In this document: positions 1 through 9,295 of the stretch, piece after piece
Layout: each line of letters opens with the position of its first letter
How positions within the stretch are numbered: the first letter of the stretch is position 1
DNA from: Shewanella oncorhynchi
Lineage (GTDB): Bacteria > Pseudomonadota > Gammaproteobacteria > Enterobacterales > Shewanellaceae
Direction of reading: 5' to 3'
Assembly: GCF_012584455.1 (NCBI RefSeq)
Contig: NZ_JABAEB010000008.1
Span: forward strand, 48,680-112,679
DNA length: 64,000 bases
Program-made: the position numbers and the translations under genes
The notes under the pieces: generated by a model
The model's input: the letters and a program-made list of their open reading frames with translations, nothing else
Databases searched by the model: none
What the model was told of the DNA's origin: nothing

Positions 1-509
1 TACAGCAACCAAGCATTATCGTGATAAACCCGCTCAGCCGATAAATGCGGGCCAATTTCGGGATTCAAAATCATAGTGAAGAGATGAACTGGAACGAGGA
101 AAAATAAGATAAAGCCAGTGATCAGTTGCCAAAACCACGCATGGGTATCCTTATGCTTGATATTCCCCATGTGCGAACGCAGGGCTCGCCATTGCCCTAG
201 CTGCGCCGGAAAACGCCGCAGCGCCACCGCAGCATGTACTATCACCACCAATAACATAAACACTGAAAACACTTTAGTGACTATAGGAAAACCATGTCCT
301 GTGCTGCTAAACATTCCACCTTCAAGCAACTGAACGACCCGATAAAAAGCCTCTTTACCCAGCAAAATACTCGATTCAAAATGCATGTGTAATAGTAAAA
401 AGCTGCCAAGCATAATCCCTGTCGCACTCTGCAGCCTATCAGCCTTAGCCGACCAAGGATGACCTAGCGGTGTACTCACCCTATTGTGAACTCGAGTTAT
501 GCTTGTCAT
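1..509 (-). CDS. frdC: Fumarate reductase cytochrome b subunit (partial, C-terminus off left edge)
   Basis: The reverse strand reads open from an ATG at 509 to the window edge (169 codons, no stop), so only the N-terminal part is present. The product is a membrane protein: hydrophobic segments at about residues 30-45, 80-95 and 120-140 carry histidines (LLHMHFE, IVHAAVALRR, VPVHLFTMI) of the kind that ligand haem b. This matches the Wolinella-type diheme quinol:fumarate reductase cytochrome b subunit, which passes electrons between quinol and the FrdAB subunits. In Shewanella this gene is known to sit divergently beside prmA, as here. Alternative: another small b-type cytochrome of the same superfamily. 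Family is fairly sure; frdAB would lie outside the window. Confidence 0.75.
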   Translation of the reverse strand, partial: MTSITRVHNRVSTPLGHPWSAKADRLQSATGIMLGSFLLLHMHFESSILLGKEAFYRVVQLLEGGMFSSTGHGFPIVTKVFSVFMLLVVIVHAAVALRRFPAQLGQWRALRSHMGNIKHKDTHAWFWQLITGFILFFLVPVHLFTMILNPEIGPHLSAERVYHDNAWLL

Positions 510-963
510 CTTGAATTAACCTATGTCGTTTATCGTTGGCACCTCTTGGCAAACTACACCATAGCAGCAACTCAAATCAGGCTTGAGTGTCACAGATTTA
601 AAGCGTGAGCCAACTCACCTGACGGAGTTAAACTCTTAGAAGATGATCACAAAAAACGTATCAAAACCAAACAAAGGTAAAACCAATTAACCAATACTTT
701 TCATAGCGTTATATCAAATAATGAAACTGACAATTCGTTTTTTAACACCAATCCATACCCGCCAGCTAACCCCTTGTCTGTATAGACAAAAGCGTAATAC
801 CAGGATAGCCAGTCGTCGAACCTAAAGCCTAGTGATAACCAAACGACCTTACCTAAAGCGCTTTAAATTCCCCCTACATCCTGCATTTTGGGATAGTTTG
901 GGTATACAATACCGCGATATTTTGAACCCTTAGTTTATGAACACTCAGTCACAGGATGCCCCC
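510..963. other. Divergent intergenic region between frdC and prmA
   Basis: No gene is visible here. It must hold the promoters for frdC (leftward) and prmA (rightward). A perfect 6-bp-arm palindrome (TTGTCT, 4-bp gap, AGACAA) lies at 774-789, and a small GTGAG/CTCAC inverted repeat at 605-618. A TATACAAT stretch at 903-910 could be the prmA -10. I see no convincing CRP or FNR site. Confidence 0.4.
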
Positions 964-1845
964 ATGCCTTGGATCCAACTCCGTATAAACACCAATAGCG
1001 ATGACGCTGAAACCATCAGCGACTTGCTCATGGAAGAAGGTTCAGTCTCTATCACCTTCGAAGACGGTAAAGATACCCCTATTTTTGAACCTAAATTAGG
1101 CGAAACCCCACTGTGGCGCGATACTGTGGTAGTGGCCTTATTCGATGCAGAAACCGATCTGACACCGACCATCGCCATGCTGAAAACCTTGCCTTTCCTC
1201 GGTGAGAACTTCAGCCATAAAGTCGAACAAATTGAAGATAAAGACTGGGTACGCGAATGGATGGATAACTTCCACCCAATCCAATTCGGCACACGCTTAT
1301 GGATCTGCCCAAGCTGGCGCGAAATCCCTGAGCCAACCGCGGTTAATGTGATCTTAGATCCGGGTCTTGCCTTCGGTACTGGCACTCATCCCACGACAGC
1401 ACTGTGTTTAGAGTGGCTAGACAGCTTAGATTTAAGCGATGAAGAAGTGATCGATTTTGGCTGTGGTTCAGGCATCTTAGCCGTAGCCGCACTGAAACTG
1501 GGCGCGAAAAAAGTCACAGGTATCGATATCGACTATCAAGCCATCGACGCCTCGCGTGCCAACGCCGAGCGCAATGATGTCGCTGACAAGCTGGCGTTGT
1601 ACTTACCAGAAGACCAACCCGCCGATCTCAAAGCCGACGTACTGGTCGCTAACATTCTTGCAGGCCCTCTGCGTGAATTAGCGCCTTTGATCGCAGAACG
1701 CGTAAAAACCGGTGGCAAACTTGCCCTTTCCGGTCTCCTCAAAGAACAAGCCCAAGAAATATCTGACTTTTATAGCCAATGGTTCGATATGGACGCAGCG
1801 GCTCACAAAGAAGATTGGAGCCGCTTGACAGGTAAGCGTAAATAG
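964..1845 (+). CDS. prmA: Ribosomal protein L11 methyltransferase
   Basis: PrmA uses S-adenosylmethionine to trimethylate lysines and the N-terminus of ribosomal protein L11 in the cytoplasm. The 293-residue product matches the E. coli protein in length and start (MPWIQLRIN). The N-terminal substrate-binding domain is followed by the strongly conserved linker REWMDNFHP, then a class I methyltransferase fold with SAM motif [11 protein letters not shown] at about residues 163-172 and the [13 protein letters not shown] motif at about 229. I chose ATG 964 rather than 937 because the family begins at MPWIQ and an AGGA sits about 9 bases upstream. A strong GC-rich hairpin follows the stop codon. 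Confidence 0.95.
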   Translation: MPWIQLRINTNSDDAETISDLLMEEGSVSITFEDGKDTPIFEPKLGETPLWRDTVVVALFDAETDLTPTIAMLKTLPFLGENFSHKVEQIEDKDWVREWMDNFHPIQFGTRLWICPSWREIPEPTAVNVILDPGLAFGTGTHPTTALCLEWLDSLDLSDEEVIDFGCGSGILAVAALKLGAKKVTGIDIDYQAIDASRANAERNDVADKLALYLPEDQPADLKADVLVANILAGPLRELAPLIAERVKTGGKLALSGLLKEQAQEISDFYSQWFDMDAAAHKEDWSRLTGKRK

Positions 1846-1853
1846 CGCTAAAG

Positions 1854-1874
1854 GGTGGCGCAACATGCGCCACC
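1854..1874 (+). terminator. GC-rich hairpin after prmA
   Basis: A perfect 9-bp stem (GGTGGCGCA / TGCGCCACC) with a 3-base loop starts 9 bases after the prmA stop. There is no T-run directly behind it, so it may be a weak terminator or an mRNA-end stabiliser. Confidence 0.5.
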
Positions 1875-1941
1875 GCTGGCTTCCAACAATTTAGCCTCTG
1901 ACTTCTCGTCAATTAAAAGTCAAGAAAAAAAATTACATCTA

Positions 1942-1956
1942 GGTCATTTATTGACC
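1942..1956. promoter_or_regulatory. Perfect Fis-consensus site at the dusB-fis promoter
   Basis: The 15-mer GGTCATTTATTGACC fits every position of the published Fis core consensus (GNTYAWWWWWTRANC) and is part of a longer palindrome, AGGTCA-TTTAT-TGACCT at 1941-1957. It abuts the presumed -35 box of the operon that encodes Fis, which fits the well known autorepression of the dusB-fis operon in enterobacteria. The match is seen; the regulation is inferred. Confidence 0.6.
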
Positions 1957-1985
1957 TTTTCACGGCCAACAAAAAGGGCTACTAT
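1957..1985 (+). promoter_or_regulatory. Probable dusB-fis sigma-70 promoter with GC-rich discriminator
   Basis: TTTTCA (1957-1962) and TACTAT (1980-1985) are separated by 17 bp, followed by the GC-rich stretch AGCGCCCC. A GC-rich discriminator is the hallmark of growth-rate and ppGpp-controlled promoters such as E. coli fis. The -35 match is only 4 of 6. Confidence 0.5.
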
Positions 1986-2019
1986 AGCGCCCCTTTGAAG
2001 AGCTAAGGTGAAACATAAA

Positions 2020-3310
<1,291 letters not shown>

Positions 3311-3342
3311 TCCGCAAGGATTAAGCTGTTGTATTGAAAAAG

Positions 3343-3371
3343 AAAAGGCCTGAAGAGATTCAGGCTTTTTT
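3343..3371 (+). terminator. Intrinsic terminator of dusB-fis
   Basis: The stem AGGCCTGAA / TTCAGGCTT with a GAGA loop is followed directly by a run of six to seven T residues, 33 bases after the fis stop. Confidence 0.9.
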
Positions 3372-3650
3372 GCTTTCTGATACACCATTTTCTAATGTAA
3401 ACCTTTCTAATGCGCGCCCTTCTTATGCACATAGTTACACAGTTACCATCATGCTTGGTTTGCCACGCCTCTCACGCCAACTAAGACATCATTCACCAAT
3501 ACAATGCACTTAGCTGCTCTAGCGACCAAAATTAATAAATAATCCATACAGCCCATAGCACAACCTTGACACGAGCCATCGTTTTTTAAGTTATAATGCA
3601 TTTAAAAATCAGTCTGTTAATTCTAAAACTTTTTAGCCGTAGGTTTTACA
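3372..3650 (+). promoter_or_regulatory. helD upstream region with candidate promoter
   Basis: No gene is seen between the fis terminator and the helicase gene. TTGACA (3566-3571) and TATAAT (3592-3597) both match the sigma-70 boxes perfectly, but the spacer is 20 bp, longer than the usual 16-18, so their pairing is uncertain. A start near 3604 would leave a leader of about 46 bases. Confidence 0.45.
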
Positions 3651-6600
3651 TTGTCATTGAATCACTCTGAACAAGATATCAAACACAGTTGGTTTGGCCG
3701 TTTCTTTATTGGCAAAGCTGATGCGGTAAAACTCACCACGAGTGGTATTAGCATTAATCGCACTAAAGGCGGCTTTTTTGCTCACTCTCGCAGCGCTAAC
3801 AAAGTAGAAGCTGACGAATGTTTTACCTGGCAACAGCTCGATTCCCCACCATTTTTTACCTTAAGTCCACTAGGTTATCTACTCGGTTTCACGGTATTAG
3901 GCAAAGCCTATCAACTGCCGTTTCTCAGCTATTTTGCACAGCATCAATTTAGCAATCAAATCGCACAGTATTGGGCAAATGCCAATGGGCCGCGCGTTGC
4001 TGAGTTAATGGCGAAAGTGGATAAGACACTGACACACACTTATTTACGTGAATCACGGGTGGAAATGATACAAGCCAGAGTCGCGCGCGAATATCAGCGT
4101 TGGTTCCCTTGGTGTGAAAACCTGCCATTGGCGACACATTTACACACAGTGTTAGCGAGGCTTAAGCAAATCCACCGCTGGACTCGCGCCGATATAAAGC
4201 AACTGCGTGAAGATTATATTCAGTCGCAGCTCATTAAATTTGCTGACTATTTTGAGCATGTAGAATCTAATCCCTTAACCGAAAAACAGCGCCGAGCTTG
4301 TATTATCGATGATAACAATAACCTGTTATTGGCAGGCGCAGGCACGGGAAAGACCAGTGTGATGGTTGGTCGAGCAGGATATTTGCTTAAGAGTGGTCAA
4401 GCAAAAGCCGATGAAATATTGCTATTAGCCTATGGCCGTAAAGCGGCTGACGAGATGGATGAGCGGATTAAAAACAGGCTCAGTACGGATGATATCAAGG
4501 CGAGCACCTTCCACAGCTTAGGCTCAAAAATTATCGCCGACGTTGAGCGAGCGAAACCGAGTTTGTCCCCTTTAGCGGAGGATGACAAAGCCAAAGAGCT
4601 GTGGGTGCACAATACCCTTGAGACTTTGATTGAAAATGAAGCTTACCGTAAACAACTTTTCGAATATTTCAGTCGTTTCTATTATGTTGAAAAAAGCCCA
4701 TTCGAGTTCGATATGGAAGGCGAGTATTTTCAATACTTGAATGATAACGATATTCGCAGTCTTAAAGGTGAGCGAGTCAAAAGCTTTGGTGAGCTCTACA
4801 TTGCCAACTGGCTATTTAGCAATGGCATCGAATATGTCTATGAAGCTAAGTATGAGCATGATGTGCGCAGTATTGATTTTCGTCAGTATCAACCCGATTT
4901 CTATCTACCTGAATACCAAATTTATCTTGAATACTATGGTATTGATGAACACCAGCATACCGCTCCTTATATCGATAACCAGAAATACTTGGAATCGATG
5001 GCATGGAAACGCCAGCTACATCAACAGCATGGCACTAAGTGTGTTAAGCTATTTTATTACCAACATAAAAAAGGGTTGTTAATCAGTAAGCTTGAGCAAG
5101 CTTTACAGGTCTTTAAAGTACAATATGCGCCCTTACCCGATGAAGCCATACTAGCAACCCTACATGAACTTGGCCGCGTGACCGAATTGGCAAAAATGTT
5201 TAGTCAGCTGATAGGACTGTATAAAGCGGCTTGCCTTGATGAACATGGACTTGAGGGGGTATTTGCTCGCGCCGCCGATGCTCAGCAGACCCGCAAGGCA
5301 TTCGAACTGCTTGAGCCCATACTAACGCGCTATGAGCAACATTTAGTGATAAATGGCGACATTGATTTTGAGGACATGATAGGCAAAGCGTTGACGTATT
5401 TACAACGCGGGCAATTTATTAGCCCGTGGCGTTTTATTATGGTGGATGAGTTCCAAGATATTTCAGAACCACGTGCCCGCTTAGTGCGTGCCTTGAGGGA
5501 TTCCTGTGCACCCCATTCTAAAGCGTTGGCGTCTTTATTTTGTGTCGGGGATGACTGGCAGGCAATTTATCGTTTTAGCGGTGCGGATGTGAGTTTAACA
5601 ACGCAATTTAGCCAATATTTTGGCCCAACAACCCAAAGCTACTTGGATCTGACTTTTAGGTTTAACAGTAGTATTGGGCAAGTCGCCACTCAGTTTGTCA
5701 CCCAGAATCCCACGCAATTGAGGAAGGACATTCGCTCCCTCATGCAGGTCGCCTACCCTGCAGTCTCAATATTACGCCGCGGAGAAAACGAGCAGTCAAG
5801 CCTAAATGAACCAAGCCCAAATGCACTGGAACAAGCATTAACGGCCATTAGTGCAAGGATAAGCGCTAGAAGTGACAAACTTAACAGCGTAGCAAGCGTC
5901 TATTTACTGGCACGTTTTTGGTTTCAGTTACCCGATAACATCCAAGTTAACCAACTTAAAGCTAAATATCCCAACTTGAAGATTGAGTGCCAATCTTTTC
6001 ATGCTTCGAAAGGGAAAGAAGCCGATTATGTAGTGATCATGGGGATGAAAACGGGAATGCATGGCTTCCCTTCAATGAAAATCACTCCTCCGATACTAGA
6101 TGCATTTTTACCAAAAACGGAAGCGTTTGAATTTGCAGAAGAACGTCGACTGTTTTATGTCGCGTTAACGCGGGCAAAACACCGCGCCTATGTGATTGCC
6201 GATATGACAGACGTGAGCCCATTCGTCACCGAACTGCTTACAAAAGGCTACGCAATTGAACAAGATGAATTCAGCACCACTTTAGTACAAAGGTTATTTG
6301 AAGACATAAAATGCGTGCGTTGTAGCACGGGAACGCTTAAGCCTAGAACGGGAAAATTTAAATCGTTTTATTCCTGCTCACATTTTCCCCTTTGCGATCA
6401 CAAGGAAGAAGGTTGTGAGCTCTGTGCTAGCCCAATGACCCGCACACGCTTTGCTGGCTTTAAGGTATGTTTGAATGAGGACTGTGGTCATATAGCGCCA
6501 CTTTGTAGCCTCTGTGGTGGCGATATGCTGTTAAAGGATGGTCGATTTGGCCCCTTTTGGGCTTGCCGCAATTACCGCGGGCAAAACCTACCCAGCTGCA

Positions 6601-6665
6601 TGAATATTCTAAACAAGGCCAAGTTGTCGCTTCCATGCGAGCGACCCACAAAGCATGTGAGCTAG
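3651..6665 (+). CDS. helD: Helicase IV-like UvrD/Rep-family helicase with inserted nuclease-like domain and zinc ribbons
   Basis: The product (1004 residues) is a superfamily 1A 3'-5' DNA helicase related to E. coli HelD, which has 684. The shared N-terminal domain is followed by Walker A AGAGTGKTS (about 227-236), GRKAADEMDERI, VDEFQDIS (about 598), GDDWQAIYRFSGA (about 632), ASKGKEADYVV (about 785) and YVALTRAKHR. The extra length has two parts. An insertion at about 375-480 reads FGELYIANWLF...PDFYLP...IYLEYYG, the E / PD / (D/E)-x-x pattern of PD-(D/E)XK nucleases. The C-terminus from about 887 holds three four-cysteine ribbons (CVRC, CELC, CSLC) like those of topoisomerase I. I infer a DNA-repair enzyme that both unwinds and may cut DNA. 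Start is TTG 3651 with AGG 7 bases upstream; no better in-frame start exists. Confidence 0.85.
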   Translation: MSLNHSEQDIKHSWFGRFFIGKADAVKLTTSGISINRTKGGFFAHSRSANKVEADECFTWQQLDSPPFFTLSPLGYLLGFTVLGKAYQLPFLSYFAQHQFSNQIAQYWANANGPRVAELMAKVDKTLTHTYLRESRVEMIQARVAREYQRWFPWCENLPLATHLHTVLARLKQIHRWTRADIKQLREDYIQSQLIKFADYFEHVESNPLTEKQRRACIIDDNNNLLLAGAGTGKTSVMVGRAGYLLKSGQAKADEILLLAYGRKAADEMDERIKNRLSTDDIKASTFHSLGSKIIADVERAKPSLSPLAEDDKAKELWVHNTLETLIENEAYRKQLFEYFSRFYYVEKSPFEFDMEGEYFQYLNDNDIRSLKGERVKSFGELYIANWLFSNGIEYVYEAKYEHDVRSIDFRQYQPDFYLPEYQIYLEYYGIDEHQHTAPYIDNQKYLESMAWKRQLHQQHGTKCVKLFYYQHKKGLLISKLEQALQVFKVQYAPLPDEAILATLHELGRVTELAKMFSQLIGLYKAACLDEHGLEGVFARAADAQQTRKAFELLEPILTRYEQHLVINGDIDFEDMIGKALTYLQRGQFISPWRFIMVDEFQDISEPRARLVRALRDSCAPHSKALASLFCVGDDWQAIYRFSGADVSLTTQFSQYFGPTTQSYLDLTFRFNSSIGQVATQFVTQNPTQLRKDIRSLMQVAYPAVSILRRGENEQSSLNEPSPNALEQALTAISARISARSDKLNSVASVYLLARFWFQLPDNIQVNQLKAKYPNLKIECQSFHASKGKEADYVVIMGMKTGMHGFPSMKITPPILDAFLPKTEAFEFAEERRLFYVALTRAKHRAYVIADMTDVSPFVTELLTKGYAIEQDEFSTTLVQRLFEDIKCVRCSTGTLKPRTGKFKSFYSCSHFPLCDHKEEGCELCASPMTRTRFAGFKVCLNEDCGHIAPLCSLCGGDMLLKDGRFGPFWACRNYRGQNLPSCMNILNKAKLSLPCERPTKHVS

Positions 6666-6686
6666 ATGCAAGAATGCTCAACAAAA

Positions 6687-6722
6687 GCCTATAACAATGA
6701 GTCGCAACTCATTTTTATAGGC
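6687..6722 (-). terminator. Inverted repeat between helD and the flagellar cluster
   Basis: Arms GCCTATAA / TTATAGGC and AATGAGT / ACTCATT form a 15-bp stem broken by one mismatch. On the minus strand the stem is followed by TTTTGTT, so it most likely ends the leftward flagellar operon. It sits between two convergent genes. Confidence 0.65.
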
Positions 6723-6729
6723 AGGGGAT

Positions 6730-7017
6730 TTAGAGTAAAAAGAAGAAATAAACAACGAGGAAAAAGGAGCTGAGTGCGCCAATAACCACTGGGTAAATAA
6801 GATAAGCATCTTGCGCTCTGGCAGCACGAATAAAACATAAATGAGCCAGAAAATAATTATAGATAAAAATCATAATTGAAATCATAACACCATGGCTAAA
6901 GCGTAATGTATTCATATTGAGTGCAACAATAATAAGCAATAGCCAATTCAGCAGAATAAGATACAGAAAGACCTTCTGTAATTTATCCGAGCCGTTTCGA
7001 TGAAAAGATGCAGCCAT
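6730..7017 (-). CDS. Small membrane protein of unknown function at the end of the motility operon
   Basis: I do not recognise this 95-residue protein. A short polar, basic N-terminus (about 15 residues, with RNGSDK) is followed by three strongly hydrophobic stretches: about 16-33 (LYLILLNWLLLIIVAL), 44-60 (VMISIMIFIYNYF) and 74-95 (LIYPVVIGALSSFFLVVYFFFLL), so it is probably a three-helix inner-membrane protein ending almost within the membrane. It starts 8 bases after the PilZ gene and ends just before an inverted-repeat terminator, so it is very likely the last gene of the fliD-to-motB operon. A link to the stator or to c-di-GMP control is only a guess from position. Confidence 0.6.
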   Translation of the reverse strand: MAASFHRNGSDKLQKVFLYLILLNWLLLIIVALNMNTLRFSHGVMISIMIFIYNYFLAHLCFIRAARAQDAYLIYPVVIGALSSFFLVVYFFFLL

Positions 7018-7025
7018 TGCATATC

Positions 7026-7460
7026 CTATATTTTCGCCCGTAGTCTAATTGCATCAATCAAGTTCTGGACTTCAGCTTTATCACGATCAATCCAGCGAGC
7101 GCCTAAGAACTTCAATCGACCTTTAATCGTCTGTTCTCGAGTTACCTCACACAAGACTCGTGTTTGCTCAAGTTCAATATAGAATCTCCTCCCTACTGAC
7201 AGTGGTTCATTGCACAAAATCCCAACACCGCCAATGCTAATATCTTTTATATTTGCAGTTCCAATCGGCGTAATAACAAACCAGCGAGTTGTTGATAAAT
7301 TTACTGTCAGGCCATCGCATGCAAATGCGAGTGGCGCTCTTTTATTTCTTCTCAGGCTAAATCTTTGATGAGTTCGACGATTATCAAATTCAATAATCTG
7401 ATACTCAGGAGTCGCTTCAACTTCATCCTCAGAATGTACAAACTCTTCATACAGATTCAT
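7026..7460 (-). CDS. PilZ-domain (c-di-GMP receptor) protein of the lateral flagellar cluster
   Basis: The 144-residue product carries both halves of the PilZ c-di-GMP signature: RTHQR (RxxxR) at about residue 30 and DISIGG ([D/N]xSxxG) about 50 residues later, within a beta-rich domain. PilZ proteins bind c-di-GMP and, as in E. coli YcgR, can brake the flagellar motor. The gene directly follows motB in the same operon, which supports a motor-related role. An open frame extends upstream into motB (to 7568). I place the start at ATG 7460 because AGGGA lies just upstream; ATG 7466 is also possible. There is no separate YcgR-like N-terminal domain, so it is a single-domain PilZ protein. Confidence 0.8.
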   Translation of the reverse strand: MNLYEEFVHSEDEVEATPEYQIIEFDNRRTHQRFSLRRNKRAPLAFACDGLTVNLSTTRWFVITPIGTANIKDISIGGVGILCNEPLSVGRRFYIELEQTRVLCEVTREQTIKGRLKFLGARWIDRDKAEVQNLIDAIRLRAKI

Positions 7461-7494
7461 AGTCATCCCTAACAAATGAGAGCAGGTATTAACA

Positions 7495-8415
7495 CTAACG
7501 AGTGTTTGCTTGGCGCTTAATTTCGTTGATTGTAACGCCACTTGGGACTGTATCGATCGGAGCGCCAATCATGCCTCTTAATAACTGTTCAGCAGAGGAG
7601 GTTAAAATAAGCGCCTCAATCCGACGATTAGCCGCCGCAGCAGTATCCGAAGTGATGTAAGGAACCTGATCAGCCATACCCGTCACCTGAATAACCTGAT
7701 CGCGTTTAACACCGCCACGCTCAAGCACTCTTCGTGCTAATAGTGCTCTTTCACTCGATAATTCCCAATTGGTAAATAAATTGCCCGCATAAGGTGTTGA
7801 ATCTGTATGACCCGAAATAACCATGCTGTTGGTGACATTTTTTAAAATCGGCCCTAAAGATAAAAGTAATTCTTCAAAATAGGGTTGCATCTGCGCACTG
7901 CCTCGCGTGAACATAAATTGATTCACATTATCGTGAATTAAGATGCGTATGCCTTGAGGCACAATCGTCACGGCAATATTTTCAGCCATGCTCGAGCTTT
8001 GCACGACTCGATTCAATTCTCTGGCGAGCACAGTTAATTGCGCCTGAGTATCAAATTGCCCGGGGATGAGCGCACCCTCCTCTAATCCTTCTGACTCCGA
8101 ACCTCTAGGCATAGAATTGGAAGGTATGATTGGAGGAGCAATAGACATATTTCCTTCTAAATCAATAATCGAAGATGACTGACTTAGCTCAAATGGATTC
8201 ATTGGACCAGTGGGATTCATATCTCCACGTAAATACTGCACTATCATGGTTCGCTCTTTTTGATCTGCGATTTGCATGATCCACAGCACCATAAAGAGCG
8301 CCATCATAGCAAGCGTGAAATCGGCAAAAGCGACTTTCCACGCACCACCATGCCCATGATTACGCTTTCCTCGCTTTCGCCGCTTGATAATAATCGGCTC
8401 ATTTTTATGGAGCAT
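7495..8415 (-). CDS. motB: Lateral flagellar motor stator protein MotB (LafU)
   Basis: MotB anchors the stator to peptidoglycan and lines the ion channel with MotA. The 306-residue product has a basic N-terminus, a single transmembrane helix with the essential ion-binding aspartate (FADFTLAMMALFMVLWI, about residues 30-46), a linker, and an OmpA-like peptidoglycan-binding domain (VISGHTDSTPY about residue 203, then NWELSSERALLARRVL). The start is ATG 8415, which shares one base with the motA stop (TAATG) and so is translationally coupled; the frame extends to 8439 but lies inside motA. No motX/motY genes are near, which suggests a proton rather than sodium stator. Confidence 0.92.
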   Translation of the reverse strand: MLHKNEPIIIKRRKRGKRNHGHGGAWKVAFADFTLAMMALFMVLWIMQIADQKERTMIVQYLRGDMNPTGPMNPFELSQSSSIIDLEGNMSIAPPIIPSNSMPRGSESEGLEEGALIPGQFDTQAQLTVLARELNRVVQSSSMAENIAVTIVPQGIRILIHDNVNQFMFTRGSAQMQPYFEELLLSLGPILKNVTNSMVISGHTDSTPYAGNLFTNWELSSERALLARRVLERGGVKRDQVIQVTGMADQVPYITSDTAAAANRRIEALILTSSAEQLLRGMIGAPIDTVPSGVTINEIKRQANTR

Positions 8416-9272
8416 TAGCTTCTCTGCCCTTCCATCCAACGTTCTAACTCTATAAATGAAGGACGATTTTCACTTTGTATTTGTTTCCGTCCCGCATCAA
8501 TAGCCATCATTGGTGGTTTACCTTTTGAAAAGGTCACTAAAATAGCGGCTATGCACCGAAGCTGTGCCGATTTGCGATCAACTAGATGTTCTAATGCCTT
8601 TGACATTGGGTCAAAGAAACAATAACACGCGAAAATACCAATAAATGTACCGACTAATGCCGCGGCAACTTTGACACCAATCATAGTAATTGGGCCATCA
8701 ATATTAGACATAGTAATGATAATACCGAGTACAGCAGCTAAAATACCAAAGCCAGGCATAGCCTCTCCCACCTTACTAAAAGCTTCCGATGGCCGTAATC
8801 TGTCCTCTTCTATACGATGAATTTCTTCTTCTAGGATATGCTCTAAGTCATGGGGAGATATTTTCCCAATAGACTGCACTCGTAAGTTATCAATTAAAAA
8901 CTGTAAAACATTTGGGTGATTGAGCACGGCTGGGTACATTAGAAAAATAGAGCTCTGATGAGGATTTTCTAAATGTTCATCGAGCACTTTTAAGCCTTGA
9001 GATTGGATCTGAGCCATTAAAGTGCCCATCAAAGGAAATAGCTGAGGATATAATTCAGGATCTTCCTTGCCCTTATTAAATAATTCTTTTAACTGCTCAA
9101 ACATCTCTTTTAATACTGATTGTGGGTTAGCAATAATGAGCGCTCCAACTCCGGCCCCCATAATGATTAAAATTTCAGCAGGCTGCCACAATGCAGACAA
9201 AGCTCCACCAGCCCAAACATATCCACCAAACACAGAAGCTAAAATGATTAACAGCCCAACTAGTTTACTCAT
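8415..9272 (-). CDS. motA: Lateral flagellar motor stator protein MotA (LafT)
   Basis: MotA forms the ion channel with MotB and presses on FliG to generate torque. The 285-residue product has four hydrophobic segments: about 4-22, 32-50, 170-190 (containing the conserved proline in MPGFGILAAVLGI) and 200-222. The large cytoplasmic loop between helices 2 and 3 includes the charged torque-generating stretch (about residues 85-165). Sodium-driven PomA-type proteins usually come with MotX/MotY, absent here, so proton drive is inferred. It lies 23 bases after the sigma-28 gene with no room for a strong independent promoter. Confidence 0.92.
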   Translation of the reverse strand: MSKLVGLLIILASVFGGYVWAGGALSALWQPAEILIIMGAGVGALIIANPQSVLKEMFEQLKELFNKGKEDPELYPQLFPLMGTLMAQIQSQGLKVLDEHLENPHQSSIFLMYPAVLNHPNVLQFLIDNLRVQSIGKISPHDLEHILEEEIHRIEEDRLRPSEAFSKVGEAMPGFGILAAVLGIIITMSNIDGPITMIGVKVAAALVGTFIGIFACYCFFDPMSKALEHLVDRKSAQLRCIAAILVTFSKGKPPMMAIDAGRKQIQSENRPSFIELERWMEGQRS

Positions 9273-9295
9273 TACGATCTTCTCACTTTTAAACT

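Noticed and set aside
118..333. Open frame of 71 codons on the plus strand
   Set aside because: It lies antisense to the frdC reading frame, which has clear membrane helices and haem-type histidines; the plus frame has no family resemblance.
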